A DNA stretch of 45,094 nucleotides from an uncultured Prevotella sp. (GTDB lineage: Bacteria; Bacteroidota; Bacteroidia; Bacteroidales; Bacteroidaceae), in the NCBI GenBank assembly GCA_905234145.1, contig CAJOGK010000008.1:1-45094 (forward strand), read 5' to 3'. The notes beneath the pieces were generated by a model. That model was not told the origin of the DNA and ran no database searches. It worked only from the letters and a program-made list of their open reading frames with translations. Numbering within the stretch: the first letter of the stretch is position 1; each line of letters opens with the position of its first letter. The position numbers and the translations under genes were made by a program. Shown here one piece after another: positions 35,601-43,906 of this stretch.

Positions 35601-36058
35601 TCTATCTCGACGAAACGGTCATGCGCATGTGCTACACCCACCGTCGCCTGTTCTCATCCCTTGTTTCGAACCTTATCCAGGAAGGGAAGATAGAAAAGGC
35701 CAAGGCTGCACTCCTCAAGAGCGAACAGGAAATTCCTGCTTATAACGTGCCTCACGATTTCCAAAGCGGTTCACTCGATTTGGCAAAAGGCTATGCACTC
35801 ACTTCTCAGCCAAAGAAAGCCCAACAACTGACAGATCAGCTTTGGAACAAGTCCGCACAGTATTTAAACTACTACTGCTCACTTGATGGCAGTCGTTTCT
35901 CTAGTTCGCAGCACGATTGCATGATTCACCTCTACGTGATGCAACAGATTATCGACGTGCAGGAGTTGATCGATGAAAAGAAAGCAGAAAAGTATACCCA
36001 ACAGCTTCAAGGCTATATGCAACTCTTTGAGTCAAAAGGAGGTTCATTCGGACAATAA
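32651..36058 (+). CDS. DUF2723/GT117 membrane protein, probable lipid-linked sugar transferase
   Basis: This 1135-residue protein begins with the DUF2723 signature (DNTLGWLTFLIAAFVYCSTIEPTASFWDCPEF, with GYKLEIGHPPGAPFFMLTANL after it). It has about a dozen membrane helices in residues 25-380 and 580-720, followed by a soluble C-terminal region with TPR-like helices. The family is listed as glycosyltransferase GT117 and is linked to protein O-mannosylation in Bacteroidetes. Asp and Glu of the first periplasmic loop (FWDCPEF) are candidate catalytic residues. Residues near LSEQLKVKNEKS may come from a repeat island (34680-34712). The gene is followed four bases later by a polysaccharide deacetylase. 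Confidence 0.85.
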   Translation: MKQFFAEQNGKAQYRRVDNTLGWLTFLIAAFVYCSTIEPTASFWDCPEFITTGYKLEIGHPPGAPFFMLTANLFSQFTSDATQVAKMVNTMSALLSATCILFLFWSITHLTRHLLIDRWEELSLAKLIAIEASGLVGALIYTFSDTFWFSAVEGEVYAYSSAFTAVVFWLILKWEDHADEPHSDRWLVLIMYMTGLSIGVHLLNLLCVPAIVLVYYYRRFPDANLKGSLIALGISTVILAAVLYGVVPGIITVGGWFELFFVNMLGMPFNTGEIIYIILLVACVIWAVYETQTQKHNMTIQNLAFLLSVGMLGIPFYGWGWSAFIIGIIVLAILWFILKISKEKQPLITARMKNTMLLCMLMLMIGYSSYALIVIRSSANPPMDQNSPEDIFTLGDYLGREQYGNRPLFYGQAYTSQVALENDGQYCRPVMTEGKPVYQRKEKASAEEKDAYFVVRTKDEYKYAQNMLFPRMYDAGHTAAYESWMGGVDGTEVPYDRCGEPISVKIPSQFENIRFFLSYQCNFMYWRYFMWNFAGRQNDIQGNGELEHGNWITGIPFIDNARLGDQELLPDDLKENKGHNVFYCMPLILGLIGLFWQAWYTRKRTITVNGTSKTIDDPIGIRQFWVVFFLFFMTGLAIVIYLNQTPMQPRERDYAYAGSFYAFAIWCGMGVAAIIHWLSEQLKVKNEKSVLTIAIVVGIVCLLVPIQMVSQTWDDHDRSGRYTCRDFGQNYLMTLQEEGYPIIFTNGDNDTFPLWYNQDTEGFRTDARVCNLSYLQTDWYIDQMRRPAYDSPSVPISWSRLEYCAGTNEYVQVDPSLKQQVLELYQSHPEEARNQFGDEPFELKNILKNWVRSTTKDFHVIPTDTVFVTIDKDAVRRSGMMMASDSIPDKMVISLKGKGALYKGDLMMLEMIANANWERPIYVALTVGSENYMNLGDNFVQEGLANRITPFTTNKPGAKNFDTEKTYNNVMNKFKFGGINQKGIYLDETVMRMCYTHRRLFSSLVSNLIQEGKIEKAKAALLKSEQEIPAYNVPHDFQSGSLDLAKGYALTSQPKKAQQLTDQLWNKSAQYLNYYCSLDGSRFSSSQHDCMIHLYVMQQIIDVQELIDEKKAEKYTQQLQGYMQLFESKGGSFGQ

Positions 36059-36061
36059 GAT

Positions 36062-36673
36062 ATGTTTATAGAACAGCCCGCTCTCTACCTTCGCTGGCTT
36101 TATCCTAAAGCCTATTGGAGAATGGATCGTCATGAAAGGTCGGTATATCTCACCTTTGATGACGGTCCAATCCCAGAGGCTACACCTTATATATTAGATA
36201 CCCTTCAGCAGTTTGGGGCCAAGGCCACATTCTTCATGGTGGGCGACAATGTGCGCAAATACCCTGAGCTTTACAAGCGTATCCTTTCAGAAGGCCATCA
36301 GGTGGGTAATCACACCCACAACCATATCCAAGGCCTTACCCACTCCATCAAGGAATACAGCTATAATGTAGAGAAGGCCAATGCCTACATCCAAAGCCAC
36401 TATGTTCGTCCGCCCCATGGCTGGATGCGCATGGCTCAGTATGCCTGGCTTAGCCGTAAGTATAAGATTGTGATGTGGGATCTCGTCACGCGCGACTACT
36501 CTAAATGGATGACGTCGGAAGATATCGTCAACAATGTTAAAAGGTACGCACGAAATGGTTCTATCATCACCTTTCACGACTCACTGAAATCCATCGATAA
36601 ACTAAAAACGGCTTTGCCTGAAAGTCTGCAATGGCTCAAAGATCAGGGATACAGTTTTAGGATATTCCCCTGA
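36062..36673 (+). CDS. Polysaccharide deacetylase family protein (NodB-like)
   Basis: This 203-residue NodB-fold enzyme removes acetyl groups from polysaccharide or peptidoglycan amino sugars. Motif 1 is TFDDGP (Asp33, Asp34), motif 2 is NHTHNH (His84, His88) and motif 3 is near RPPHGWMR. The family motif 3 usually has RxPxG/Y, and here RPPHG fits. There is no clear signal peptide, so it may act in the cytoplasm or as a membrane-associated protein. It starts four bases after the DUF2723 gene, so the two are likely one transcript, hinting at a shared cell-envelope role. Confidence 0.88.
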   Translation: MFIEQPALYLRWLYPKAYWRMDRHERSVYLTFDDGPIPEATPYILDTLQQFGAKATFFMVGDNVRKYPELYKRILSEGHQVGNHTHNHIQGLTHSIKEYSYNVEKANAYIQSHYVRPPHGWMRMAQYAWLSRKYKIVMWDLVTRDYSKWMTSEDIVNNVKRYARNGSIITFHDSLKSIDKLKTALPESLQWLKDQGYSFRIFP

Positions 36674-36711
36674 TGAAGGGTTATTCATTCAACATTAAAT
36701 AACTAAAAACG

Positions 36712-39060
36712 ATGAAGAGATTATTAACATTAAGTTTATTTGCAGCATTATTCGCTATGACAACAAATGCTCAGCCACAGCTCCGCGCCGATAATATCGA
36801 CGAGGTGCTCCAAGCAATGACCCTTGAGGAGAAAGCTAAACTTCTTGTGGGAGGTGCCAACAACTTCTTTAGTGCAAGCGCCGTGGTAGGCGGTGAGGCC
36901 GACCTTGTGGCAGGAGCCGCAGGAACCTCCTCTGCTATCCCCCGACTCGGTATCCCTGCGACTGTACTGACCGATGGTCCTGCCGGTGTTCGTATCGACC
37001 CTACACGTAAGGGAACCGATAAGACTTACTATGCCACAGCGTTCCCCATCGGCTCTTGTCTTGCCTCTACATGGAACACCGATTTGGTCTGCAAGGTAGG
37101 TGAGGCCATCGGTAATGAAACGAAGGAATACCGCTGCGATGTCATCCTTGGTCCTGGCATGAACCTCCATCGCAATCCGCTCTGTGGCCGTAACTTCGAG
37201 TATTACTCTGAAGACCCCTTGCTTACGGGAAAGATTGCGGCTGCTTATATCCAAGGTGTACAGAGTCAGGGCGCAGGCGTTTCTGCCAAGCACTTTGCCG
37301 TTAACTCTCAGGAGACCGACCGTACAGCTGTCGATGAGCGCTTGTCTCAGCGTGCAGCCCGTGAACTCTACCTCCGTGGCTTCGAGATTGCCGTACGTGA
37401 GAGCGATCCATGGACCATCATGGCCTCTTACAATCAGGTGAATGGACAGTATTCGATGGGTAATCACGACCTGCTCACAAAGATCTTGCGCGAGGACTGG
37501 GGTTATAAAGGCATCGTCATGACCGACTGGATTGGTATTCGCGAAGGCCTGCCTACCATCAGCGAGGTACACGCTGGCAATGACCTCATGGAGCCTGGAC
37601 AGCCCGCTCAGGTAGAAGAAATCATCGCTGGTGTGAAGAACGGTTCGCTCGATATCAAAGATGTCGACCGTAATGTGCGCCGCATGCTTGAGTACATCGT
37701 TAAGACCCCAAGCTTCCACAAATATCCCGCTTCTAACGCCCCCGATTTCAAGGCTCATGCCGCCATCACCCGTCAGAGCGCAGCCGAGGGAATCGTCCTC
37801 CTCAAAAATAATGGCGCATTACCTTGGAAGAATGGTGCGATTAAGACCGTTGCTTTATTTGGCGAGAACTCTTACGACTTCCTCAGCGGTGGTACCGGCT
37901 CAGGTTGTGTACATCCCCCATACGTAGTCGACATGCTCCAGGGTCTGCAGAATGCAGGCATTAGTTCTTCTGCCACCCTCACTGATATCTATCGCAAGTA
38001 CATCGAGTTTGCCAAAGTCAAGTTCCAGGCAGAACGTCATCCTGCCAAATGGTATCAGATGGAGATGTTTGGCCAGCAGAAGTATCCGGAGATTGGTATC
38101 TCTCCAATTGCAGTCAACAATGAGGCCAAGGCTGCTGATGCTGCCATTATCACGATTGGTCGCCAAGCTGGTGAAGGAGTCGATCGTGATATCGATACCG
38201 AGTTCAACCTCATTCCCGAGGAGCGTGCCCTTATCACCGATGTTTGCAATGCTTTCCACGCTGCTGGCAAACCTGTCATCGTTATCATCAACTCTGGCAG
38301 CGTCATCGAGACAGCCTCTTGGAGCAGCTATCCCGATGCTATCCTCTGTGCTTGGCAGCCCGGTATGGAAGGCGGCAACTCTATCGCTGACCTGCTCACA
38401 GGTAAGGTTAATCCTTCTGGCAAAATCACGATGACATGGCCCATTTCTGCCACCGATCATCCTTCTACCAAGAACTTCCCTGGCAACATCGACGACTATA
38501 CCTTTAAGATGATGGCTGGCAGCAAGATGCCGATTCCAGGCCATGCCTTCACCAACCACGAGGAAGATATCTACGTAGGTTACCGTTATTTCGACACCTT
38601 CCAGAAGAACATCGCCTACCCCTTCGGTTTTGGTCTCAGCTATACCACTTTCGAGTTCTCTAAGCCCGTTGTAAAGGCTAAGGGTAAGGATGCCGTTGAG
38701 GTTAGCATCAACGTCAAAAACACTGGTGCTGTTTCAGGTAAAGAGGTTGCCCAGGTTTATGTTATGGCTCCACAGGGTCGCCTCGAAAAGCCCTCACACG
38801 AGCTGAAGGCCTTTGCCAAGACCCGTGAACTGCAGCCTGGTGAAAGCCAGACACTCACGATGGTAATCCCAGTACGCGACCTTGCTTCATTCGACGAAGC
38901 CAACAGCCAATGGATCACCGAGGCCGGCAACTATATATTCCAGATTGGCTCCAGCAGCCGCGACATTAAAGCCACAGCATCGCTTAAGCTGGCAGAATAC
39001 ACCGAGCCCACTACGAATGCTTTGGCACCGCAACAGTCATTAAATCTACTCAAGCAGTAA
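36712..39060 (+). CDS. GH3 beta-glucosidase-type hydrolase
   Basis: This 782-residue enzyme starts with a signal peptide (MKRLLTLSLFAALFAMTTNA). It has the GH3 N-terminal barrel with LTDGPAGVRI and KHFAVNSQETDR, and the nucleophile Asp272 in GIVMTDWIG. The C-terminal alpha/beta domain follows (IVLLKNNGALPW), and a fibronectin-type III-like end with YRYFDTFQKNIAYPFGFGLSY closes it. It would release glucose (or xylose) from the non-reducing end of oligosaccharides, acting with the GH31 and GH2 enzymes if the substrate is xyloglucan. It lies 38 bases after the deacetylase and two bases before the convergent greA gene. Confidence 0.93.
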   Translation: MKRLLTLSLFAALFAMTTNAQPQLRADNIDEVLQAMTLEEKAKLLVGGANNFFSASAVVGGEADLVAGAAGTSSAIPRLGIPATVLTDGPAGVRIDPTRKGTDKTYYATAFPIGSCLASTWNTDLVCKVGEAIGNETKEYRCDVILGPGMNLHRNPLCGRNFEYYSEDPLLTGKIAAAYIQGVQSQGAGVSAKHFAVNSQETDRTAVDERLSQRAARELYLRGFEIAVRESDPWTIMASYNQVNGQYSMGNHDLLTKILREDWGYKGIVMTDWIGIREGLPTISEVHAGNDLMEPGQPAQVEEIIAGVKNGSLDIKDVDRNVRRMLEYIVKTPSFHKYPASNAPDFKAHAAITRQSAAEGIVLLKNNGALPWKNGAIKTVALFGENSYDFLSGGTGSGCVHPPYVVDMLQGLQNAGISSSATLTDIYRKYIEFAKVKFQAERHPAKWYQMEMFGQQKYPEIGISPIAVNNEAKAADAAIITIGRQAGEGVDRDIDTEFNLIPEERALITDVCNAFHAAGKPVIVIINSGSVIETASWSSYPDAILCAWQPGMEGGNSIADLLTGKVNPSGKITMTWPISATDHPSTKNFPGNIDDYTFKMMAGSKMPIPGHAFTNHEEDIYVGYRYFDTFQKNIAYPFGFGLSYTTFEFSKPVVKAKGKDAVEVSINVKNTGAVSGKEVAQVYVMAPQGRLEKPSHELKAFAKTRELQPGESQTLTMVIPVRDLASFDEANSQWITEAGNYIFQIGSSSRDIKATASLKLAEYTEPTTNALAPQQSLNLLKQ

Positions 39061-39062
39061 GT

Positions 39063-39533
39063 TTATTGACTGATACCTTCAATACGAAGTTTCAATAAGC
39101 CTGCGGGGACGTGCACTTCAACCACGTCCCCCACTTTTTTGCCCAATAAAGCCTGGGCAATAGGCGATTTGATGGAGATCTTCCCCTCTCTCAGATTTGC
39201 CTCGTGAGGACTGGCAATGGTATAGGTCATACGGGCATTATTAGCCATATTCGTCATCTCTACCTTGCTCAGTAATTGCACATTGTCACCAGCCAACAGA
39301 GCGGTATCGATAACCCTCGCATTCTCAAGCACACGCTGCTTAAAACGAATGCGACCCAATAGGCGCGATTGCTCACGCTTAGCGGCATGATACTCAAAGT
39401 TCTCACTCAAGTCTCCCTTGTCACGTGCTTCGGCAATGGCTTCACGCACCTGAGGTAATTCTACACACTCCAATTGATGGAGTTCGGCTACGAGTTTGTC
39501 GTAGCCCTCTTGCGACATATACTCAAAACTCAT
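39063..39533 (-). CDS. greA: Transcription elongation factor GreA
   Basis: This 156-residue factor stimulates RNA cleavage by stalled RNA polymerase. The N-terminal coiled coil carries the conserved acidic tip GDLSENFEYHAAKREQ, and the C-terminal globular domain ends in GDVVEVHVPAGLLKLRIEGI. Its length is typical. It is transcribed leftward from a TAACTTTG promoter and converges with the GH3 gene with a two-base gap, without a visible terminator between them. Confidence 0.97.
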   Translation of the reverse strand: MSFEYMSQEGYDKLVAELHQLECVELPQVREAIAEARDKGDLSENFEYHAAKREQSRLLGRIRFKQRVLENARVIDTALLAGDNVQLLSKVEMTNMANNARMTYTIASPHEANLREGKISIKSPIAQALLGKKVGDVVEVHVPAGLLKLRIEGISQ

Positions 39534-39553
39534 AAAATATCTTATTTTATGTG

Positions 39554-39561
39554 CAAAGTTA
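39554..39561 (-). promoter_or_regulatory. -7 element of greA promoter
   Basis: The minus strand reads TAACTTTG, 20 bases before the greA ATG. Confidence 0.65.
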
Positions 39562-39583
39562 GTGTTTTTTCTGAAATAATCAT

Positions 39584-39591
39584 TAATTTTG
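39584..39591 (+). promoter_or_regulatory. -7 element of the flavoprotein gene
   Basis: TAATTTTG lies 47 bases upstream of the ATG at 39639. It is divergent from the greA promoter. Confidence 0.6.
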
Positions 39592-39638
39592 CAGCATTAT
39601 TTAACGATTACAAGGAAGCCAACCAACAAAAATATGAT

Positions 39639-40385
39639 ATGAACAGAAGAGAATTTCTAAAGAAGACTGCAGTTGCAGCAGCTGGGGCAGCCATTGTGCA
39701 GCCAGCATCTGCCATACTGTCGAATGCCGAGTCAGCAGGACTGATGCAAAACGATGAGCGTCCATTGAAAGTACTGCTGATTAATGGCAGTCCAAGGCGC
39801 GATGGCAACACGTTCACCGCCTTAAAAGAGGTAGAAGCCCAATTGATGAAAAATGGCATTACAACAGAGATATTCCAGATTGGCAGAAGAGCCGTTCGTA
39901 TGTGTATCAATTGTGGCGGATGTAAATACAATAATGACCTTGGCTGCGTATTCGATGATGATTTCTGTAATGTGATTGCCCAGAAGATGGCTACCTCTGA
40001 TGCGATGATTGTAGGTACACCAGTCTATTATGGTCAACCTAACGGCGGTATTCTCGCGCTGTTGCAAAGACTTTTCTTCTCTAACGGTAAGCTCGTACAG
40101 AACAAGCCGGCAGCAGCTATTGCCGTATGCCGTCGCGGAGGTGCTACAGCAGCCCTTCAAACGCTGAATATGATGTTTGAGATGATGAATATGCCAATCG
40201 TCACTTCGCAGTATTGGAACATAGCCTACGGTGCAGAAAAGGGCGAAGTCCGACGCGACACAGAAGGAATGCAGACCATGCGTACCTTGGGCAGCAACAT
40301 GGCCTGGCTCTTAAAGAAGATGCATACAGGCGGTGACCCTTTGCCTGAACGCGAGAGAACAGAATATACGAACTTTATCAGGTAA
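39639..40385 (+). CDS. Tat-exported iron-sulfur flavoprotein / NADPH-dependent FMN reductase
   Basis: From the ATG at 39639 this is a 248-residue protein. It has a Tat signal (MNRREFLKKTAVAAAGAA, with the twin Arg). A flavodoxin-like domain follows with the FMN phosphate loop LINGSPRRDGNT and the VGTPVYYGQPNGG loop. Cys89, Cys92, Cys95 and Cys103 (CINCGGCKYNNDLGC) have the compact spacing known from iron-sulfur flavoproteins, so it may carry a 4Fe-4S cluster. An in-frame start further left is not supported because it would precede the promoter. It faces the histidine kinase gene, overlapping it by eight bases. Confidence 0.88.
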   Translation: MNRREFLKKTAVAAAGAAIVQPASAILSNAESAGLMQNDERPLKVLLINGSPRRDGNTFTALKEVEAQLMKNGITTEIFQIGRRAVRMCINCGGCKYNNDLGCVFDDDFCNVIAQKMATSDAMIVGTPVYYGQPNGGILALLQRLFFSNGKLVQNKPAAAIAVCRRGGATAALQTLNMMFEMMNMPIVTSQYWNIAYGAEKGEVRRDTEGMQTMRTLGSNMAWLLKKMHTGGDPLPERERTEYTNFIR

Positions 40386-42303
40386 TGGGCAGCTCCAAGA
40401 TCATGCGGCAACCATCTTTGTAATCTTCGTCTAGTATCAAGTCGCCACCTAAGTTCTGGGCATGGCGCTTCGACAAAGGTAAACCAAGACCAATTCCTTC
40501 AGACAAGTCATCAGCCTTCATAAAGAACTGGAAAAGAACGTCATGAACAGAATCTGGGATACCTGTTCCCGTATCTTCTACAATAAAGCGGACGGTGGAT
40601 TCAGTGCGCGTAATGCTCATAGACACATGCTGTTTATCAGAATACTTTGCAGCATTGTATAAAACCTCACGCAAACTGCGCATCAGGTAAAGATGACTGG
40701 TCTTGATTTTGAAGTCATCAGAAACCTCTGTATGGAAGCTGATATGAAGATTGGGATGGTAGACCTTAATAAAGCCTATTGCCTCGTGAGCCACATCATT
40801 ACACGATACGATATCTTGCTTATGGGCATTCAGCTCTTCATTCAACCCCGTTTCAGAACTATCGTAGAGCATCATTATCAGTCGGCTGAGCAGCCTTGCA
40901 TTACGAGCCATCGTATCGGTAATACCCTTCAACTCTTCTTCCGACAGTGCTTCATACCTTGATGAATTCCCTGATAGCGTTGCAGTTTCACTGATAATCT
41001 GTGCAAAGCCCATAATTACATTCAGCGGTGTACGCACCTGATGCGACACATTCTGTATAAAAGCCGTCTTTTGCTTGTCAGCCTCCTTTACCAGGCAGGT
41101 AGCTTTGCTCAACTCATCGTTGCGTTGCTTTTTCTGGTCGCTGGTGTAACGTACACTACCCATGTGGAAATTAAGCGACAACAGCATGGCAGAGAAACTG
41201 TTTTGCAAGCGCCCTATCACATCCTCACGATTGCTTCGAGGGATATGAACCTCCATATTCCCGGAAGTAATGCTCTGAGTTTTCTCAAGCAGCTCGTTTA
41301 GCGGTCGGATGCTATGGGATACGGCCCTGTTACAAAGCAAGATGATCAGTAAAAGACCAAAGACAAGCAGTGGCAATACGATGTATGAAAGGCGATAATA
41401 GCCTGCCAGCACATCACTGTCCGGGCACACCAGAGCCAGGCTCCATTTGGTGCCGGGCACTGTTTGATAACATACGATACAGGAAGTACCGTCAATGTTA
41501 ACCGACATATTTCCTTTTTTGCCTCCCGTCATTTCATGTCCCAAGGCTATGATGTCAGGATTGTGCTGTGGATCGACATCCGTGAAAATAGTCTGATAGA
41601 AAAGACGATCTTCGTCAGGATGAACAAAAAAGCGCCCATCTTCATCAATCATCATAAAATAAGAATTTGGGTAGGGCTTCATCTCCGATATGCCCCTGGA
41701 CAGTCGTTTCAGCGACAGATCCGTCGACATGACACCCACCATGGTGCTATCAGCCTTATAGATAGGTTTACAATAAGAAGCCAGCAAGCCGTCGAGCACG
41801 AGATTCAGCGTGTCAGTATCATCGAAAAACACCTCCCAGCACGAGGCATTCAAGTTGCGGGCTTTCTTATACCAGATCCTGTCAAAATACTCGTACTTCT
41901 GTTCAATCTCTGTCATGATAGTGTCTTTGTCTCTGATCGTATAGACTGAGAAGTATCGTCCGTACTTAGGGAATACATTAGGCTCAGCACTGATAGAGCA
42001 CCCGTCGATATGCGGGTTCATCAGTACGATACGCCTGCAATAGGTTATCAGCGAGTCAGGGTCAAATACGCGCTCCACCTGCCATACATTCGCATTCGTG
42101 GCATTTTCGATGGTTGTAAGATTGCGATGCAGCTGATGCATTGTAGAGTTTAAGACACTGCTGACACGACCAACGGCCTCCATGCGGATCATATGGCGCA
42201 ACTGGGTAAAGAGGACACCCAATGACAGGATGAAAATAGGCACAGCCAAAACCAGAATGCCGAAACTGAGCTTCCTAGAGAATGATTTGCGGATGTTAAG
42301 CAT
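40378..42303 (-). CDS. Cache-domain sensor histidine kinase
   Basis: This 641-residue membrane kinase has a helix near 12-32, then a double Cache-type periplasmic sensor (about 40-315). A second helix and a HAMP segment follow (about 318-375, SHSIRPLNELLEKTQS), then a coiled coil. The phosphoacceptor segment FIQNVSHQVRTPLNVIMGF (His421) and the HATPase (VEDTGTGIPDSVHD, GIGLGLPLSKRHAQNLGG) are intact. Its start overlaps the upstream partner gene by eight bases, so the two are made together. It most likely senses a small molecule in the periplasm. No response regulator lies in the window. Confidence 0.9.
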   Translation of the reverse strand: MLNIRKSFSRKLSFGILVLAVPIFILSLGVLFTQLRHMIRMEAVGRVSSVLNSTMHQLHRNLTTIENATNANVWQVERVFDPDSLITYCRRIVLMNPHIDGCSISAEPNVFPKYGRYFSVYTIRDKDTIMTEIEQKYEYFDRIWYKKARNLNASCWEVFFDDTDTLNLVLDGLLASYCKPIYKADSTMVGVMSTDLSLKRLSRGISEMKPYPNSYFMMIDEDGRFFVHPDEDRLFYQTIFTDVDPQHNPDIIALGHEMTGGKKGNMSVNIDGTSCIVCYQTVPGTKWSLALVCPDSDVLAGYYRLSYIVLPLLVFGLLLIILLCNRAVSHSIRPLNELLEKTQSITSGNMEVHIPRSNREDVIGRLQNSFSAMLLSLNFHMGSVRYTSDQKKQRNDELSKATCLVKEADKQKTAFIQNVSHQVRTPLNVIMGFAQIISETATLSGNSSRYEALSEEELKGITDTMARNARLLSRLIMMLYDSSETGLNEELNAHKQDIVSCNDVAHEAIGFIKVYHPNLHISFHTEVSDDFKIKTSHLYLMRSLREVLYNAAKYSDKQHVSMSITRTESTVRFIVEDTGTGIPDSVHDVLFQFFMKADDLSEGIGLGLPLSKRHAQNLGGDLILDEDYKDGCRMILELPIT

Positions 42304-43795
42304 CTTTCACCTCCTTTCTCACTTCTTCGTCTGACAGACGTAATAGGTTGTTCAGCAGGTCGGCTATAAAATTACCTTTTTCCTGTATTTCATCTACCAG
42401 TTGGTTTACTTCTTTTACAGTGATTTCACGATTGGCATCGCATAACTTTTCCACATCCTTAAGAATCGTTTCAGATGGGATAATCATCTGGTTGGTCATG
42501 TTATGCAGGAAAGAAGTCTTCATGCGGTCGGCTTTCTGCGCTTGAATCAAGGCCTCGCGCAATTCCTCTCCATGAATTTGCAACGTCTCTTTGAGCTCTT
42601 CCAACTCCTTGATGTGAGAGGATAGCGATTGCTGCATCTGTTTGAAATTAGCCTGCAAACGGCCTATTTCGTCTTTTTGCCTGCTGTCTGGAATAGGTTC
42701 GTCGTATTTCCCCTCAGCAATCAACTGTGCCTTATCGCTGAGCATCAATAAAGGTTTTAGCTGGCGATGGATGATAAACCTACAAAGGAAGAACAACAGT
42801 AACAGGCCTACAACCGTGATGACCAGCACATAATACGACAAGCTGTTATAGTTACCGAAGATATCATTTTCAGGATATATAATACCCGTACTCCATCCAA
42901 TATCAGTTGCCGCACGACCAGGTACGGCTGTGCGCTTAAAGGGCTTGTAAAATATGTAATAGTCGGTATTGTTCAGTCGGAACGGTTTATAGCCGGTTTG
43001 ACCCGACATCATGGCCTTGGCTGCTTCTTTCATGGATTGGTCAGATAGTGAAACCGCTGTCTGCTGATTTAATTTGTTGTCATCCGGATGTACGATGAAA
43101 GTGCCGTCGCGATCAAGCAATGTACAATAGGAATTAGCCGATGGCTTTGCTGCTAGAACGATATCAGAGAGCAGACTAAGCGAGATGTCGACACCTATCA
43201 CAGCTGCAGGTTTACGGTCTTTGCCATAAAGAGGCAGCGCAAAGGTGACGATGGGTGCCTCTTCGGAGTCCATGCCTAGCAGGGGGTTTATCCAACCCAT
43301 CTTTCCTTTCATGGGTTCAGTATACCATACCTGCTCGGTATATGGCCGGCTGCCAAAAGTAGAGTCCACTACGATTTTCGAGCTGCCATAAACCTTGCTG
43401 GCACTATCACCACGGTGCACATAGGCCATAAACAGTTTTTTGCCTGGCAGGTAGTCCTCCTTGTAGGCGATGGCGCATCCTGCGACGTAAGGATTGGTCT
43501 CAATTACTTTTCGACTGAAGGTAAACATGGCCTCCGGATTGTCTAGATTCGTCATCAGTCCCCAAATCATATTGCCCGTAGTTTGCTCTACACTCAGCAG
43601 AATATTGTCCACTTGATGTATCGTGCCATCCAGAGTTTGCAAGGCGTTTTGTACCGCCTCTTCCTTCATCGCTTTTCTTGAATAATGAAGCATGATGACC
43701 ATCGATGCTATGAGCAATATCGCCATAGCGAAGACAACCATCAGACTAATACGTACTGATAAGGTTTTCTGGATGAACTTAGGTATTTGTAGCAT
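42296..43795 (-). CDS. Cache-HAMP sensor protein with degenerate kinase helix and no ATPase domain
   Basis: From the ATG at 43795 this is a 499-residue membrane protein. It has the same sensor layout as its neighbour: helix (about 14-34), double Cache domain, second helix, HAMP (RQLKPLLMLSDKAQLIAEGK) and a coiled coil. The phosphoacceptor helix is recognisable, but the His is replaced by Asn435 (FLHNMTNQMIIPSE). The protein ends soon after, with no HATPase domain. The start is chosen because of the TATCTTTG box directly upstream; a longer frame would begin at 43891. It overlaps the real kinase by eight bases and may modulate it by heterodimerisation. Confidence 0.82.
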   Translation of the reverse strand: MLQIPKFIQKTLSVRISLMVVFAMAILLIASMVIMLHYSRKAMKEEAVQNALQTLDGTIHQVDNILLSVEQTTGNMIWGLMTNLDNPEAMFTFSRKVIETNPYVAGCAIAYKEDYLPGKKLFMAYVHRGDSASKVYGSSKIVVDSTFGSRPYTEQVWYTEPMKGKMGWINPLLGMDSEEAPIVTFALPLYGKDRKPAAVIGVDISLSLLSDIVLAAKPSANSYCTLLDRDGTFIVHPDDNKLNQQTAVSLSDQSMKEAAKAMMSGQTGYKPFRLNNTDYYIFYKPFKRTAVPGRAATDIGWSTGIIYPENDIFGNYNSLSYYVLVITVVGLLLLFFLCRFIIHRQLKPLLMLSDKAQLIAEGKYDEPIPDSRQKDEIGRLQANFKQMQQSLSSHIKELEELKETLQIHGEELREALIQAQKADRMKTSFLHNMTNQMIIPSETILKDVEKLCDANREITVKEVNQLVDEIQEKGNFIADLLNNLLRLSDEEVRKEVKDA

Positions 43796-43803
43796 ATTCG
43801 GGG

Positions 43804-43811
43804 CAAAGATA
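43804..43811 (-). promoter_or_regulatory. -7 element of the sensor pair
   Basis: The minus strand reads TATCTTTG, only eight bases before the ATG at 43795. The message would have almost no untranslated leader. Confidence 0.5.
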
Positions 43812-43864
43812 AACAAAAATTCGAAATTCAACACAAAAATCACGTGTTTTTTAAAATTTATTTG

Positions 43865-43872
43865 TATATTTG
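43865..43872 (+). promoter_or_regulatory. -7 element of the aldo/keto reductase gene
   Basis: TATATTTG lies 34 bases upstream of the ATG at 43907. It is divergent from the sensor promoter. Confidence 0.6.
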
Positions 43873-43906
43873 CGGCAAAGATGATAACCAACGGCTAAAA
43901 ACGAAT

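Noticed and set aside
39474..39638. Longer start for the flavoprotein gene
   Set aside because: It would begin inside greA and before the promoter; the Tat signal starts at 39639.
43796..43891. Longer start for the kinase-dead sensor
   Set aside because: The upstream part spans the -7 element and overlaps the divergent promoter region; the helix and sensor begin after 43795.
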